Under the pieces are notes generated by a model that was not told where the DNA came from, searched no databases, and was given only the letters and a program-made list of their open reading frames with translations. This document shows positions 45,068 through 55,699 of a stretch of DNA of 64,000 bases, piece by piece (the first letter of the stretch is position 1; each line of letters begins with the position of its first letter). Position numbers and translations under genes: made by a program. Source of the stretch: Sycon ciliatum (lineage: Eukaryota > Porifera > Calcarea > Leucosolenida > Sycettidae); NCBI RefSeq assembly GCF_964019385.1, contig NC_088645.1, positions 25,278,489 to 25,342,488 of the forward strand, written 5' to 3'.

Positions 45068-46600
45068 TCAGGAATTGCCCCGATGGAATAGTACCAAGAA
45101 TGCTGTTAGCACAAAATTCGACCCATCTGAACATGGCTATTCTTAGTACGCATGCAAGCACATGAGTACGTGCGAACACATGCACATACACATACATACA
45201 CATACACACACACCATGTATTCTTGTATACGCCCGTCGCAAGAGAAGCACGCAAATCTGCAAATGCACTGGATGTGCACCCACAGATTTTCTCTTTATAG
45301 CAATGATAGCGGATCTGATTCTGATTGAAACAGATCAAGACAAGCGCCAGGTAACTGTCTAATCCACACAACTGGCGAAGCCATGTGAATCGACCCCCCA
45401 ATGCACACCTGGTCTTCACCACACGGAGTACACCGGAATAGGACGGCCAAGACAGTTACCTATGCATACCCTACACTTGCTGGGGTAACCAGTATAGACA
45501 GCACGCTGCTTTGATAAAAGCAGACACTAGATGCACGGGCACCTGGAAGTGAAATGAGAGTTATTTTACCAACCAGCCTCGGCAACTGGGTACTGGGAAC
45601 CCAGGGCCAACAGACGTACCAACAACCTCAGCCATGAAAGCTATATAGTAACGACACACTGGATTGAGGAGCCGAAACTAGTCCAACTTCGAAAATGCTT
45701 TGCAAGAGGGTAGCCTTCCGACAGGTTGGACACACACGCGCTCGCGCACGCGCACACACACACACACACACACATATTTGCCAACCCAGCCAAAGCAAAT
45801 CCCTTAGTCACACACCCGGTTTCCCTTACTTTTCTCTCATTTTCCTGGTTTTCGCCAAATTTGGCCATTTTTTCGTTTTTTGGGGGAAATATTTGATTAT
45901 TTTGCGTATTTTCCGCAACTTTTTGGACATTTTTTCTTTCCTCAGTTTGTTCATTTCTAACCCATTGCTCGTATATTGCTAATATCGGGGGACCAAAACC
46001 TGAGTTTCTTTATTGTCAGATCACCCCTATATTTATATGTTGTGTGATTCTGCGAAATGCAGGGCCGCATGTGCCCTTGTCACACCACAAAACAACCTTT
46101 TTATGAACACTCATGGTTCAGTATGCAGTGCCAATACCGGTAGTTTTTCGATCAAAGTCAAAAAGCCCCGGGATGCCGGTAGTGACCGCAGTTTCCCGGT
46201 ATAATACCGGGAAAACCGGTATGGTTGGCAAGTATGCACACGCACACACGCGCACGCACACACACACACACACACCTGGCCTGGTATACAGCTGCCAAAT
46301 GCTTGGCCACGCCGCCCCCGAGACAGGGGGAGAGTAGAAGAGAGAGTTTGAGAGAAGTCAGCACTGCCACTAGGAAGCCGCTCCGCCACGACGCCGTCCA
46401 CGATTGCAATTCACACCTGTCCTGTCCTGTCCTGAACATTGCCGTAACACGGTCACATGTCCCCTCATACGAGGGGCCGACAGACATGGGGTAGGTCGTT
46501 GAATACGGTACGAAGCACGCTCCGCAGGCTAGCGGCCAACAAGAGTTCGGGTATACTTTGCGCAGCTGTGGAGTTGGAAACCCCTCTTTGATCGGCAGCA
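45068..46600. other. gene B intron with CA repeats, otherwise unassigned
   Basis: (CA)n tracts at 45744-45775 and 46228-46277 flank short unique pieces. No exon borders in phase 1 were found. A 195-residue minus frame here runs through the CA repeat and has no domain. Confidence 0.4.
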
Positions 46601-46955
46601 TCTGCCACATGCGCTTTAATGAGCCTGGCAGCAGGGTAGTGTTAGCTGAGTCCTCGCCGGCACTGGTACTGCCGCAACCGAGTTGGGCGCAGACAAAGGA
46701 GGGCCCGCCACTGTGCCTGTAGAACGATCGTCGTCGGGTCGACACTTATGGACAGCGAGGCCTCCGGCGCTCCTGAACCATCTCTTACACGCCGGGCATT
46801 TCCTGCTCCCAATCTGATCTGCGATCGGCTTTCTGCGCTCCTCTTTGCACTTGTGTCGGGCCATACCACTCTTCAACAGTGACCGGCCACATACCGCACA
46901 TGGTGTTCGTGGTTGCGGGCGTGGTCCAGATGACGCAACGCTGGAGTGCGCCCTA

Positions 46956-47017
<62 letters not shown>

Positions 47018-47310
47018 GCGCGCGCACACACACACACGGTGACACACATACGTACATACATATATACATACATTCATACATACATACATACATACATACA
47101 TACATACATACATACATACATACATACATCCTTCCTTCCTTCCTTCTTCCACTGCCATGACTGGCTATGTGGCCCCATACGGGGCAGACCAGGAGACGTG
47201 TTGTCCACCGGGCGGGGAACGCCATACTCAGCGCGCGCGGGCCGCGCGAACAGCGTTACACTTATGCCTCGCAATGTCCTGCGGCCGACGAAAACTGCGC
47301 GCACAAGTGC
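46600..47310 (-). pseudogene. zinc-finger fragments of a LINE-type retroelement
   Basis: The minus frame 46616-46876 reads KSGMARHKCKEERRKP and then CPACKRWFRSAGGLAVHKC, two C2H2/C2HC-like fingers, followed by a Pro/Ala-rich linker. A separate frame at 47170-47310 reads CARSFRRPQDIARHKC. These finger types recur at the N-terminus of LINE-like proteins. Fragments are separated by (CA)n and (ACAT)n tracts, so only scraps remain. Confidence 0.55.
46955..47130. repeat. (CA)n then (ACAT)n microsatellite
   Basis: CA repeats at 46960-47036 pass into ACAT tetranucleotides at 47041-47130. More ACAT tracts occur at 47312-47371, 47898-47918 and 48021-48052. On the minus strand these could be LINE 3' tails (inference). 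Confidence 0.95.
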
Positions 47311-47330
47311 CACATACATACATACATACA

Positions 47331-47364
<34 letters not shown>

Positions 47365-47971
47365 CATACATACTGGTGTGGCGAGAATGCCGCGGAGTTC
47401 AGTCTATACGTTCATGTCATGTTGAACAGTTCAGTTGCGATCTGCTTTCTCTTCCTGATTGCCATTGCGGTCATGCTGTCTGTTCTCTGTGATTTGACCT
47501 TTATCTCCTGGCATCTTACTATCTCCATGTGCTCCCCTTGGGGGCACCTTGATGCCTGATGTAATATCGAATTTGTACAGCGGGCTACCATTTAGGTTCC
47601 GCTGCGGTCGGTTTTGCTGAGCCAGCCTTGGCACAGTGTAGCCTTTTTGGTTGTTGTGTTCTTGTGCGTGCGGCATGAGGTTTTTTAGCTGTACCTTTTG
47701 TTTGGCTGCGCTGCCTTTGTTTCGAGAGAGTTTTTCTTAGTACATGTAGTTTCTTGGAACGAAATAGTCGGTTCGTGACATGGCGTTCTACTTCTAATCA
47801 ACTATAAAGTCTTTCGTGTTGTGAGTGACTCCGTCGAGTGTGAGCTTGGTATACGGCCCATTACGGGACTGAGTACGGCAGACGCCTTGCGAAACACCAC
47901 ATACATACATACATACATAAAATAAATAAAAAATAAATTCGACGGGGTTCGCGTACCGGGCAGGTCAAGAA

Positions 47972-47993
47972 CAAGGAGTCGTACAACTCCCTG
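47972..47993. mobile_element. micro-palindrome (22 bp) with 8-bp direct repeats
   Basis: The insert starts CAAGGAGTCG and ends CAACTCCCTG. Flanks gtcaagaa at 47964-47971 and 47994-48001 are identical. Only 22 bp lie between the duplications. Confidence 0.7.
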
Positions 47994-48106
47994 GTCAAGA
48001 ACCACCTTTCCGCTTCCGTGCATACATACATACATACATACATACATACATACACAAGTACTGAGACTTCTGGTGCATTTGCTGGTTTCCCTTGTTGATA
48101 CTGCAG

Positions 48107-48229
48107 AAACGGTGAAGAGATCAGTGAGCCATACATTGCCCAAAAAGATGACTCCACCTCGCACATTCGACATTGAACCCGGTGTCCTTGCAACCTCAAT
48201 GGTGCCCAGCGGAAGCATCATACCAGAGA
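48107..48229 (+). CDS. gene B, juxtamembrane cytoplasmic exon
   Basis: The acceptor is 'ttgatactgcag' and the donor 'ccagagagtaagt'. 123 nt, phase 1-1. It encodes a basic, Pro/Ser-rich stretch with KRSVSHTLPKKMTPPRTF and ending MVPSGSIIPE. No domain recognised; TPPRT could be a kinase or SH3-type site (weak). The phase match on both sides is the main support. Confidence 0.75.
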
Positions 48230-48601
48230 GTAAGTAGAATAGCCAGAATGCCGGAATGTGATTGTGCGGACTATCCTATGCTTCTCTAGCTCTCTGATCT
48301 CGTGCGCCTTCTTCTTACAACTTTTGTGAATATTTTTGTGAATATTTACCCGGTATATAAAAAAAGAATAGCCAGAATCCTGGGTGGTTGCCGTAATCAG
48401 AGGCGTAGCTGGTCCCCTTTCTATGGGGGGGGGGGGGGGGGTGCACGGCCGCACATGTGCAGGATGGCTGGTGCATGTCATTCATGGTTATAATGTGCAT
48501 GCTGAAGCTAGATCGAAATATTTAGGGGAGGGTGTGGGGGTCCACGTGCCCTCCCGTGCCCGATGCGGGCCACGTGCCTGGTAATGCCGTAAAAGTTCGT
48601 A

Positions 48602-49440
48602 AACGAGAGAGCTTGGAAGCTCAGGGCCCTGCGCTATGCTTTGTTGCCTAGCTCATCGTGCATGTTGTTAGAACTGATGGAAACGTTTTTTTCCTTTGAT
48701 TAGCTACTTCATTGTATTGCAAAAACGTTTCAATGAGTTACTGAAGTAACGTCTTCTGCATAGCTATGGGACCGGCGCTGACTCTGCCGATCACGGGCGT
48801 TCTGGAGTCGACGGGATGTCTGTCCTGCCGTTTCCTGGGACCGGCGCTGACTCTGCCGACCACGGGCGTTCGTCTTCTTCTTCTTATTATACTGACGGCA
48901 ACTAACATCCATTCTAATTGCATTTACTCGTCTCCCTACTTCGTATTTCTTTCCAGAAAATCTCCCCATACAGCAGGGAGTCGTTTACATAATATGACTC
49001 CCTGCTATACATCTACATGACTGTATACACGTTATGATTATTATGCTATCGGCCTACATGCGATTCCCGGGCTGTTCGACAGGCGGCCCAGCCAGCCTGC
49101 TAGTGGGATCTCGGCCTCGCACACAAATCCACACAAAATGGTACTGCACTGAATGCATTCCCCGATACACTTCGCATATATACTCATTCTCTTGATGGTA
49201 CCGTACACTTGATGGTACGGGACAGGTACGGGATAGCGCCAGGCATGCCGATGGCACAAACAAACAAAAATATTGTGGCCAGCTGTCTTTGTTGGTACGG
49301 TACGGTACGGGACAGATACAGGATAGCGCCAGGCGTGACACAAACAAACAAACAAACAAACAAATAAACAAACACCAAATTAAAGCTGTGTGGACCCTGG
49401 CTAGCGCCAGACGTTACTGAAGTAACGTCTTCTGCATAGC
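48602..49440. repeat. long dispersed repeat, copy 1
   Basis: About 840 bp, opening 'cgagagagcttggaagctca' and closing 'gaagtaacgtcttctgcata', shared with 58792-60174. Contains 'ccggcgctgactctgccga' twice, a micro-palindrome (48974-49004), 'gggacaggtacgggatagcg' and an (AAAC)n tract at 49340. No protein recognised; element class unknown. Confidence 0.85.
48974..49004. mobile_element. micro-palindrome, CAGGGAGTCG family
   Basis: A 31-bp hairpin from CAGGGAGTCGTTTACATA to ATGACTCCCTG. The flanks ccatacag and ctatacat agree at 6 of 8. Present also in the repeat copy at 59601-59631, so the insertion predates that duplication. Confidence 0.55.
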
Positions 49441-49709
49441 TACGGGAATAAGTACCTGCTGAGTAGTGCCTGCTTATTCCCTAGATAAATACTCCCTTCA
49501 TCGTGTTGACTCCGTCTGCTGATGTCAAGTTCAGTCCGATAAACATACCGCCCGAAAAAAAGGTACGGATGCGGTCCGCCCATGCAGAGCATGTAGCATG
49601 TACATCGTCATGGAAAAAGACTTCTCGACTACACACAAGTCAGGTCCGAGAGTCAGCTCGTGCCCGAAAATCATTACGCATGTGACCACTTTTAAAAGTC
49701 GAAAGTAAG

Positions 49710-50539
49710 TACCGTAAAGTCCGGAGCAAACGCCCACCCCATTTTTGCAAGATCTGCTGGCCTGTACACACTGACCCCATGCACTGTCACCCCTACTGTA
49801 CGAAAGTGCATCTCACACCGTAGCGGGAAGAGCACTTTGCTACGGTAAACTATGTCCACTTTCCTGGTTTCAAAACCTCTTTGGGCACTAGCCACGAGCT
49901 AGCTCGTAGTGATTTTATAATGATGGTTGTTTTATTTCGCAAATCCGAACGGGTTTTCTTCCGAATAACAAGGTAGCGAAGAACAGAGTATTGAAGGAAC
50001 CAAATACACTTCTGACGGTGTTTCAAGCCATCATTTAGAGATCACACAACGCCCAAAGGCAAGTGTTTTTCTTGGGCACTTCGGAGTTTTCAACAAGTTA
50101 GCAGCGACTTTGTAGGTGTAGCTTCTGTGACATACCCTGTTCGACTTGCAACTGCCATATTGGGACCAGTCAAGTCGTTGACTGACGCTTCATCAGAACA
50201 ATTACTGTTCCTGACAGCGCGACATCGTGGCACTGCACAAATTTCTACGGCATTACTCGTACCACATGGAGAACGAACTACCACAAAGAGGACACCTTTA
50301 TCGAATGAAAGGAAATCTCGACAGAAGTTATTTCTTTGCAAGAAGATGATGACAATCGCTTTTGCACAGAGTCCTGGTAGGACATAGGCAGTTTGTAGGC
50401 ATAACAGTCGTTCTCGTACGCATTCGACCTTCATGCCAGTTGTTTACAACTATATTGACCTGAAAAAGACGAAAATAGTATGGACCCGCTGGGGTGGGCG
50501 TTTGCTGCGAAGTGGGCGTTTGCTCCGGACTTTACGGTA
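49710..50539. mobile_element. non-autonomous element with TACCGTAAAGTCCGGAGCAA ends
   Basis: Perfect or near-perfect inverted ends (TACCGTAAAGTCCGGAGCAA and complement; 'acgcccac' boxes follow). 830 bp. A 114-residue minus frame at 50090-50434 fills part of the interior, but I recognise no transposase motif. Confidence 0.8.
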
Positions 50540-50861
50540 CGTACCTAATAACTGACTTTTACGTTAATGGAGAGTTCTTAGGAAAGCAGTTACCGGATAA
50601 TGTGGCGTATAACAGCCGGGCTTATTCTCGAGGAACCCAGTGTCAGTTATACCTAGGTTTGTATTCAAACTCAGAGCGAGGGGTAGGTGGGGGTGCTATA
50701 CTTTCGCGGTCAGAGCAGCACTGAGATGTGTCACAACCTAGTCAAATTTCATATTCCAGTTTATCCGGCTTTCATTCGTACGACGGTACAAGTATATGTG
50801 TCCGGTGTACACGCTGCAGAGGTAATGTTGGCATGCTCTTTTCTTCATAATATACAAAGAC

Positions 50862-51020
50862 CGAAATGGGCTTTTCGGTCTTTGACCACTTTGTGGTGGG
50901 TCTGATCTACTCACCTCCCACCGCTTTAGGAACTGCATCTGCGCCTTGATCCATGGAGGGTGGTGGCATTCCTACGGATGCGGAAAACTCGGGCCTCCAG
51001 CCGACTCTCACGCAAACCGG
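50862..51020 (+). repeat. dispersed repeat with CGGTCTTTGACCACTT core
   Basis: Another copy of the family at 23723-23830, longer here, running through 'gcatctgcgccttgatcc' and 'cagccgactctcacgc'. Confidence 0.7.
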
Positions 51021-51778
51021 AAATGTTTTTCTTCATATTAAAGTGGAGTTCTGATCCTGAGACACGTAGTAGGCACTCTTGGTGTACCAGGCTGAGCAGG
51101 TATTCACCAAGAACCGAACTAGAACTTTGCGAGTGTTTGGAGCAAACAATCAAAGAGTCTTGATCCAAACTGGCTAGGATACACAATTCCCCAGAGCAAC
51201 ATGCTCCCAAACAGGCCGCTTTGCACGCGCAGAAATGACTGAACCACAGACTCCTCGTACCACAGCCGTTCATTTCAACCTCCTGGACATATCCTCTACA
51301 TTTTTCATAGGAGTTCCTTACTGCTTGTAAATTTATCAAGAGATTCAAACAAAATTGTTAGCAACTTAGCATAATACATGTGTATGCTATATTGTAAAAC
51401 CGGAAAGTTTAACGTTTTTTTGTCATTTTGGCATGATTACGTGCAGAAAGTTTGACGATGGCTACCTGGCCACCCATCTGTATGCGCATTTTTACACAAA
51501 AAAAACTAGCGATACGTTTTTTTTCAAGTAACGAAAAATATTTGGTCGTTAGCGTGACTTTCCGGTTTTACAGTAAAGTTTGCTGGACCGCATGTGTGGA
51601 TCCTGATTCTGACATGCACCTATGTGTGGTATCATTCAACAAAAAACATGACATCATTCTGCACCCTGAGTGACATGATTCTTTGAAAGTCTGATCGGGT
51701 TGCTGGTGTGTAGGATGGCATTGCATGCACATCATTGCACGCATTATTCCAGTACTGACTGTTGTTTTCTGTCTCCTC

Positions 51779-51809
<31 letters not shown>

Positions 51810-51829
51810 TATATGTTTGTGTGTGTGTG

Positions 51830-51899
<70 letters not shown>

Positions 51900-51941
51900 T
51901 GCATGCATGTGTGTGCCTTTGTGTGTGTGCGTGTGTGTGTG

Positions 51942-51974
<33 letters not shown>

Positions 51975-51990
51975 ATGCGTGTGTGTTTGT
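51779..51990. repeat. (TG)n microsatellite abutting the last gene B exon
   Basis: About 210 bp of TG with GC interruptions, ending five bases before the acceptor AG at 51995-51996. Confidence 0.97.
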
Positions 51991-51996
51991 CTGCAG

Positions 51997-53063
51997 TCCA
52001 AGACGGCCAGGGTGATGACCAATACTGTATGTATGGGACTACGGAGGGATCGACAGATCATAGCAACCCTGGCCATGAACACATATACCTGCGCCGGCTG
52101 TCAGCCAGCGTAGATCTCGTTGCTGGCACCAGCACAGAGGGCGATGCGTCCGACTACCAATACATTGGTGCCGGTGCGCTGCGGCTGAACGACTCGACCA
52201 CCGACATCCACGCGGCGATTTCCGCCGACGTCGCCGAGATTGGTCATGGCTACGACACCGCTCATGAAGGTCACGGTGACCAGCACATTTACGACTACAC
52301 GCTAGCAACAACTGTGGCTGCAGCTACTGGCAATGACGAATTGAACTACAGTCTTGCAGCGGCGGGTGACGCCGGCAAGGATGGTTCCGTTGGCTACGAA
52401 AGGGCTGACTCGGCCACGCGGTCAGCGAATCACTATAGCTTGACCGCAGGCCCGTCGTCCTATGATCCCGATCGACCAGCGGACGACGTCCTGAACTCGC
52501 CCCGCGGCAGTATCTGCAGCGTTTTGCCTCTGGATGGACCGTATGATGAGCAGCCCGAAGGATGCGACGGCCCTGCTCTGCTCTTCGTCACCAGTGCTTC
52601 AGCAGCATGCGCAGACTCTGCTGTTGACGGAGCTCACAGCGATGGACTCGACGGAGCTTACAACGAGGGACTCGGCGAGGCTTACAATGATGGACTAGAA
52701 GGGGCTTACAACAAGGGACTCGGAGCGGCATACGATGATGGACTCCATGAGGCTTACAATGATGGATTCGACGAAATCCAGAACGACGGACGGATAGAGA
52801 TCTCTCGTCGTGACACAGCTGGTGACGTTGCACCAGTGGATGATGTTTCTAATTATGGCGACGGCGACCTGAGCATCGGTGGCGGCATAGCTCACGTGGA
52901 TAGCATCGCCGACTGTGAAGACATGGTGCTGCATGTGCGTAAGCAACGGGGCAGCATTGTGAGCTCACCGACCATAGACGACGCTCTGGAGTCTCTCTTC
53001 GGAGAGCTGCAACAAGAGGATATGCGACAAGAGGAGGATATGTACGCGGTGCCAAAGCGTTGA
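51997..53063 (+). CDS. gene B, terminal exon: Tyr-rich cytoplasmic tail
   Basis: The acceptor is 'gtttgtctgcag', phase 1 in, stop TGA at 53061-53063. About 355 residues, strongly acidic, with 20 tyrosines. Motifs in order: DQYCMYG, EHIYLRRL, DYQYIGAGAL, HIYDYTLAT, LNYSLAAAG, NHYSLTAG, SSYDPDRP, PYDEQPE. These are followed by five tandem eight-residue units (GAYNEGLG, EAYNDGLE, GAYNKGLG, AAYDDGLH, EAYNDGFD), then SNYGDG and the C-terminal EDMYAVPKR. The YxL and YQYI sites recall ITAM/ITIM-type SH2 docking sites but do not fit the consensus spacing exactly. Low complexity is limited and codon use is varied, so the frame is real. Likely a phosphorylation scaffold for downstream signalling (inference). 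Confidence 0.9.
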
Positions 53064-53854
53064 TGACGCGTCGGTAGCGTCAGCTATGCGTAACCCTCGG
53101 CTGCACGCCATCAACACACTTATCCAGTCGGTAACACCATGCCGGTAGCACATTGATACGCCGGGCTCAGCTACTACCAAGGTAACAACATGCATCCTCA
53201 CGCATGCCGCTCGCGGGGCTTCACAATTCCAGGGTGAGATCGGAAGCCAGCTAGCCGCGCCTGTACCTATAGCGTTTCTGCCTGCGTCACACGTCCATTG
53301 CCCTAATGCTTACTGGTGAGCGTTGAGCGGTGTCTTGTGATGTGTGTCCCGAGTTAGTTTCCTGCACGGACTGCGACGCAGCTGTATGCTGCCGGCGTGC
53401 CGCTTTCGTCGTCATTGCCGATTCCTTTCCTGCTGCCTGCCGCGCTTCCTCTTCCTTGCCGTCTCGTGTCTTTGCTTCGTTGCAGTGAGAAAAGACCGGA
53501 GCGTCCAAGATGAGTCCTTCCATCAGAAGCCCCAATGCATCTCGATGGCCCCGGTGTCTGATAAGAGTCATCAATTATTTATCATTGCCTTTCAGATCCG
53601 TACAACTCTTTGACAAGCTCTCCAGCTAAGCTAAGCTGGCATTATTTAAATTTTACACAACTTGCAGCCTACAACATGAACAGCTACTCTCGCCTCTCCC
53701 AGTTTTTTGGTTTTTGTTTTGCTTGCATCCAGGATCAAATCTTTCCTCGTGCTCGAGCCTTGCCTTGTTATGTACATGGTTTGAATCGTCATGGCATGCT
53801 TTTACCCTGGACGAATATGAATAGTAATTACAATAATGGACTCGGATTACAATG
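53064..53854. other. gene B 3' flank / probable 3' UTR
   Basis: No further exon is needed after the stop codon. No convincing AATAAA lies within the first 800 bp; the nearest (about 53905) is already inside the repeat at 53855, which might supply the polyadenylation signal. Confidence 0.4.
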
Positions 53855-54177
53855 ATTACAATAATGGCCGAGTTTTGCGATCCATGTTGCTATGAGGGGT
53901 GTGCAGATAAATAAAAAATAATAATAATAAATAAAATTTCGCTGTTCGCGTGAGACTCGGCTGAAAGCCGAGTTTTCCGCATCCGCCGTGGGAACACCAC
54001 CACCCTCTAGGATCAAGGCGCAGATGCAGCGCCTAAACGGTGGGAGGTGTGTAGATCAGACCCACCACCAAGTGGTCAAAGACCGAAATCCTATTAGCTG
54101 CATCCATGTGTGCAGATAAATGTCTAACAATTATTATTGGACTTGGATGGAGAGCCAAGGAAAAATTTACAGAAAAG

Positions 54178-54387
54178 GAAAAGGACCAAGGAACTACAAG
54201 TTACGCCAAGAGTCCATAACCACCGGACTCTTGGTTACGCTATAATGTCCACTAACACCATCAGTTACTAACGTCAGAACGTCAGTACCGTCGGTCAGTG
54301 CCGTGCAATGTTATCGCATGAGCTGATTATTAAGTAGCTGGTGGTGTTAGTGGACATTATAGCGTAAGTTGTAGTTCCTTGGTCCTT
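54178..54387. mobile_element. fold-back element, AAGGACCAAGG family, copy 2
   Basis: Same arms as 24526-24641 with a longer, diverged loop. The left arm is interrupted by the 27-bp micro-insertion at 54207-54233. Confidence 0.85.
54207..54233. mobile_element. 27-bp micro-palindrome with 7-bp duplication and known empty site
   Basis: The insert starts CAAGAGTCC and ends GGACTCTTG with a 9-base centre. Flanked by gttacgc at 54200-54206 and 54234-54240. The homologous fold-back at 24526-24641 has a single gttacgc and no insert, which demonstrates insertion with a 7-bp duplication. Confidence 0.8.
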
Positions 54388-54662
54388 CAAGTTTCTTTTC
54401 TATAAACATTATAATTATACCTAAACAGTTCTGTCAGCAGATTGAGTAATGTTATAATTATTATCTCTGCACACCCCTCATAGCAACATGGATCACAAAA
54501 CTCTGCCATTATTGTAATGTGGACTGTCTACGTACCCTCTTTCTGTGTTGCTCCTACTGTGGAAATGAAGTGAGACTTTTTTTATTGGAGTTTTTTTGTA
54601 GCTTTCAGATTTGTTGCCCCCCCCCCCCCCCCCGTGCGGGCATGCGACTAGTTGATTGGAAG

Positions 54663-54690
54663 CAGGGAGTCGGGTCTATACGACTCCCTG
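54663..54690. mobile_element. 28-bp micro-palindrome with 8-bp direct repeats
   Basis: Arms CAGGGAGTCG and CGACTCCCTG around GGTCTATA. Identical flanks attggaag at 54655-54662 and 54691-54698. Confidence 0.7.
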
Positions 54691-54769
54691 ATTGGAAGTG
54701 AAAGCGGTGCGAATGGTGAATGGCCTACCCGGTCCTCGAAGCGACTCAGTGTATGACTCTGAGCCTGAC

Positions 54770-54789
54770 CAAGAGTACATGTACTCTTG
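54770..54789. mobile_element. 20-bp micro-palindrome with 7-bp direct repeats
   Basis: The perfect palindrome CAAGAGTACATGTACTCTTG flanked by gcctgac at 54763-54769 and 54790-54796. It equals two fused CAAGAGTACA element ends and nothing else. Confidence 0.72.
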
Positions 54790-54903
54790 GCCTGACTGAC
54801 GCTAAGGCTGCCTGGTGTTGACGTTTATAACGAACCAAGTCTCGTAATCTCGTAGGGCCACATGTAAACCAAGTGCATTCATAATGATCATGCTGTCATG
54901 GAC

Positions 54904-54937
54904 CAAGGAGCCCTACAGATATGTGCAGGGCTCCCTG
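54904..54937. mobile_element. 34-bp micro-palindrome with 9-bp direct repeats
   Basis: Starts CAAGGAGCCCT and ends AGGGCTCCCTG. Flanked by gtcatggac at 54895-54903 and 54938-54946, identical. Confidence 0.65.
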
Positions 54938-55200
54938 GTCATGGACCACTTCCCAGTCATATTATCATGACTTGCTGCTTGTACGGTGTGAGTGCATTCT
55001 GTTAAAACGAACTTCGGCTATAAAGAACTAATTCAGGCTCCTCCACAGTGGTGTTTGTTACATCAGGAGTCTACTGTCGAAGGAACCGGAAGAGAAGGAG
55101 AGGTGCCAGTCATCACATTCCAGCACATTTAATTCTCTTTATCATGCTCTCTGTTTTGCGCTGGAAGGCGCATTGACTAACTAACTTTGACTGTCACCTC

Positions 55201-55570
55201 TATAGGGCTTGAAAGTGATGACGTCAAAAACGGCCAGGGAGTACTAAGTTGACATCAGATTTCTATTTTGGATCCACTAAGGTGTGACCAAGAGTACATG
55301 TACTCTTGGTGTGACTTTGCTATTGCCTCAGTATGTGGGTGCATAGCAACCCACTCATGTCGTATGCAGGGGTGACTTTTACTTCGCCACCAGTTGTAAC
55401 CCCGCCCCCAGTAGCCAAATCAGTCAGTTTCACTGGTAACATCACCTTTCTGAGAGCAAGACGGCTTGAAATGTGCTTGGATCCATACAAAAACTGGATC
55501 CAAGTGGATCCAATTTTTGAATTTTTGAAATTGTTGCTATGCTGTGACGTAGCACTTTCAAGCCCTATAG
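55201..55570. mobile_element. MITE with TATAGGGCTTGAAAGTG ends
   Basis: Inverted ends TATAGGGCTTGAAAGTG near 55201 and complement near 55568, each followed by a 'tgacgt' box. Contains the 20-bp micro-palindrome at 55289-55308. Confidence 0.7.
55289..55308. mobile_element. 20-bp micro-palindrome with 7-bp direct repeats, second copy
   Basis: The same perfect palindrome as 54770-54789 but at a different target: gtgtgac at 55282-55288 and 55309-55315. Confidence 0.75.
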
Positions 55571-55699
55571 CTCTCCTGCTCTTCCTTCTTGTCACCTCCC
55601 ATGTAAAATTCACACCATCTGCGCTATGTCTCACTAATGGGGATAACGATAATGATTACTTTTCTATCGACAATACTACTCCCTGCTATGACTGGTAAA

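Larger units (their letters stand above)
53855..54518. mobile_element. inverted-repeat element carrying nested insertions
   Basis: Outer arms 53855-53915 and 54455-54518 are complements ('attacaataatgg', 'gttgctatgaggggtgtgca'). Inside are the CGGTCTTTGACC repeat (inverted, 53945-54100) and a fold-back element (54178-54387), which itself contains a micro-palindrome (54207-54233). That makes a multi-layer nest. Confidence 0.75.

Noticed and set aside
50090..50434. 114-residue minus frame inside the 830-bp element as a transposase
   Set aside because: No DDE or zinc motif can be pointed to; left as a note only.
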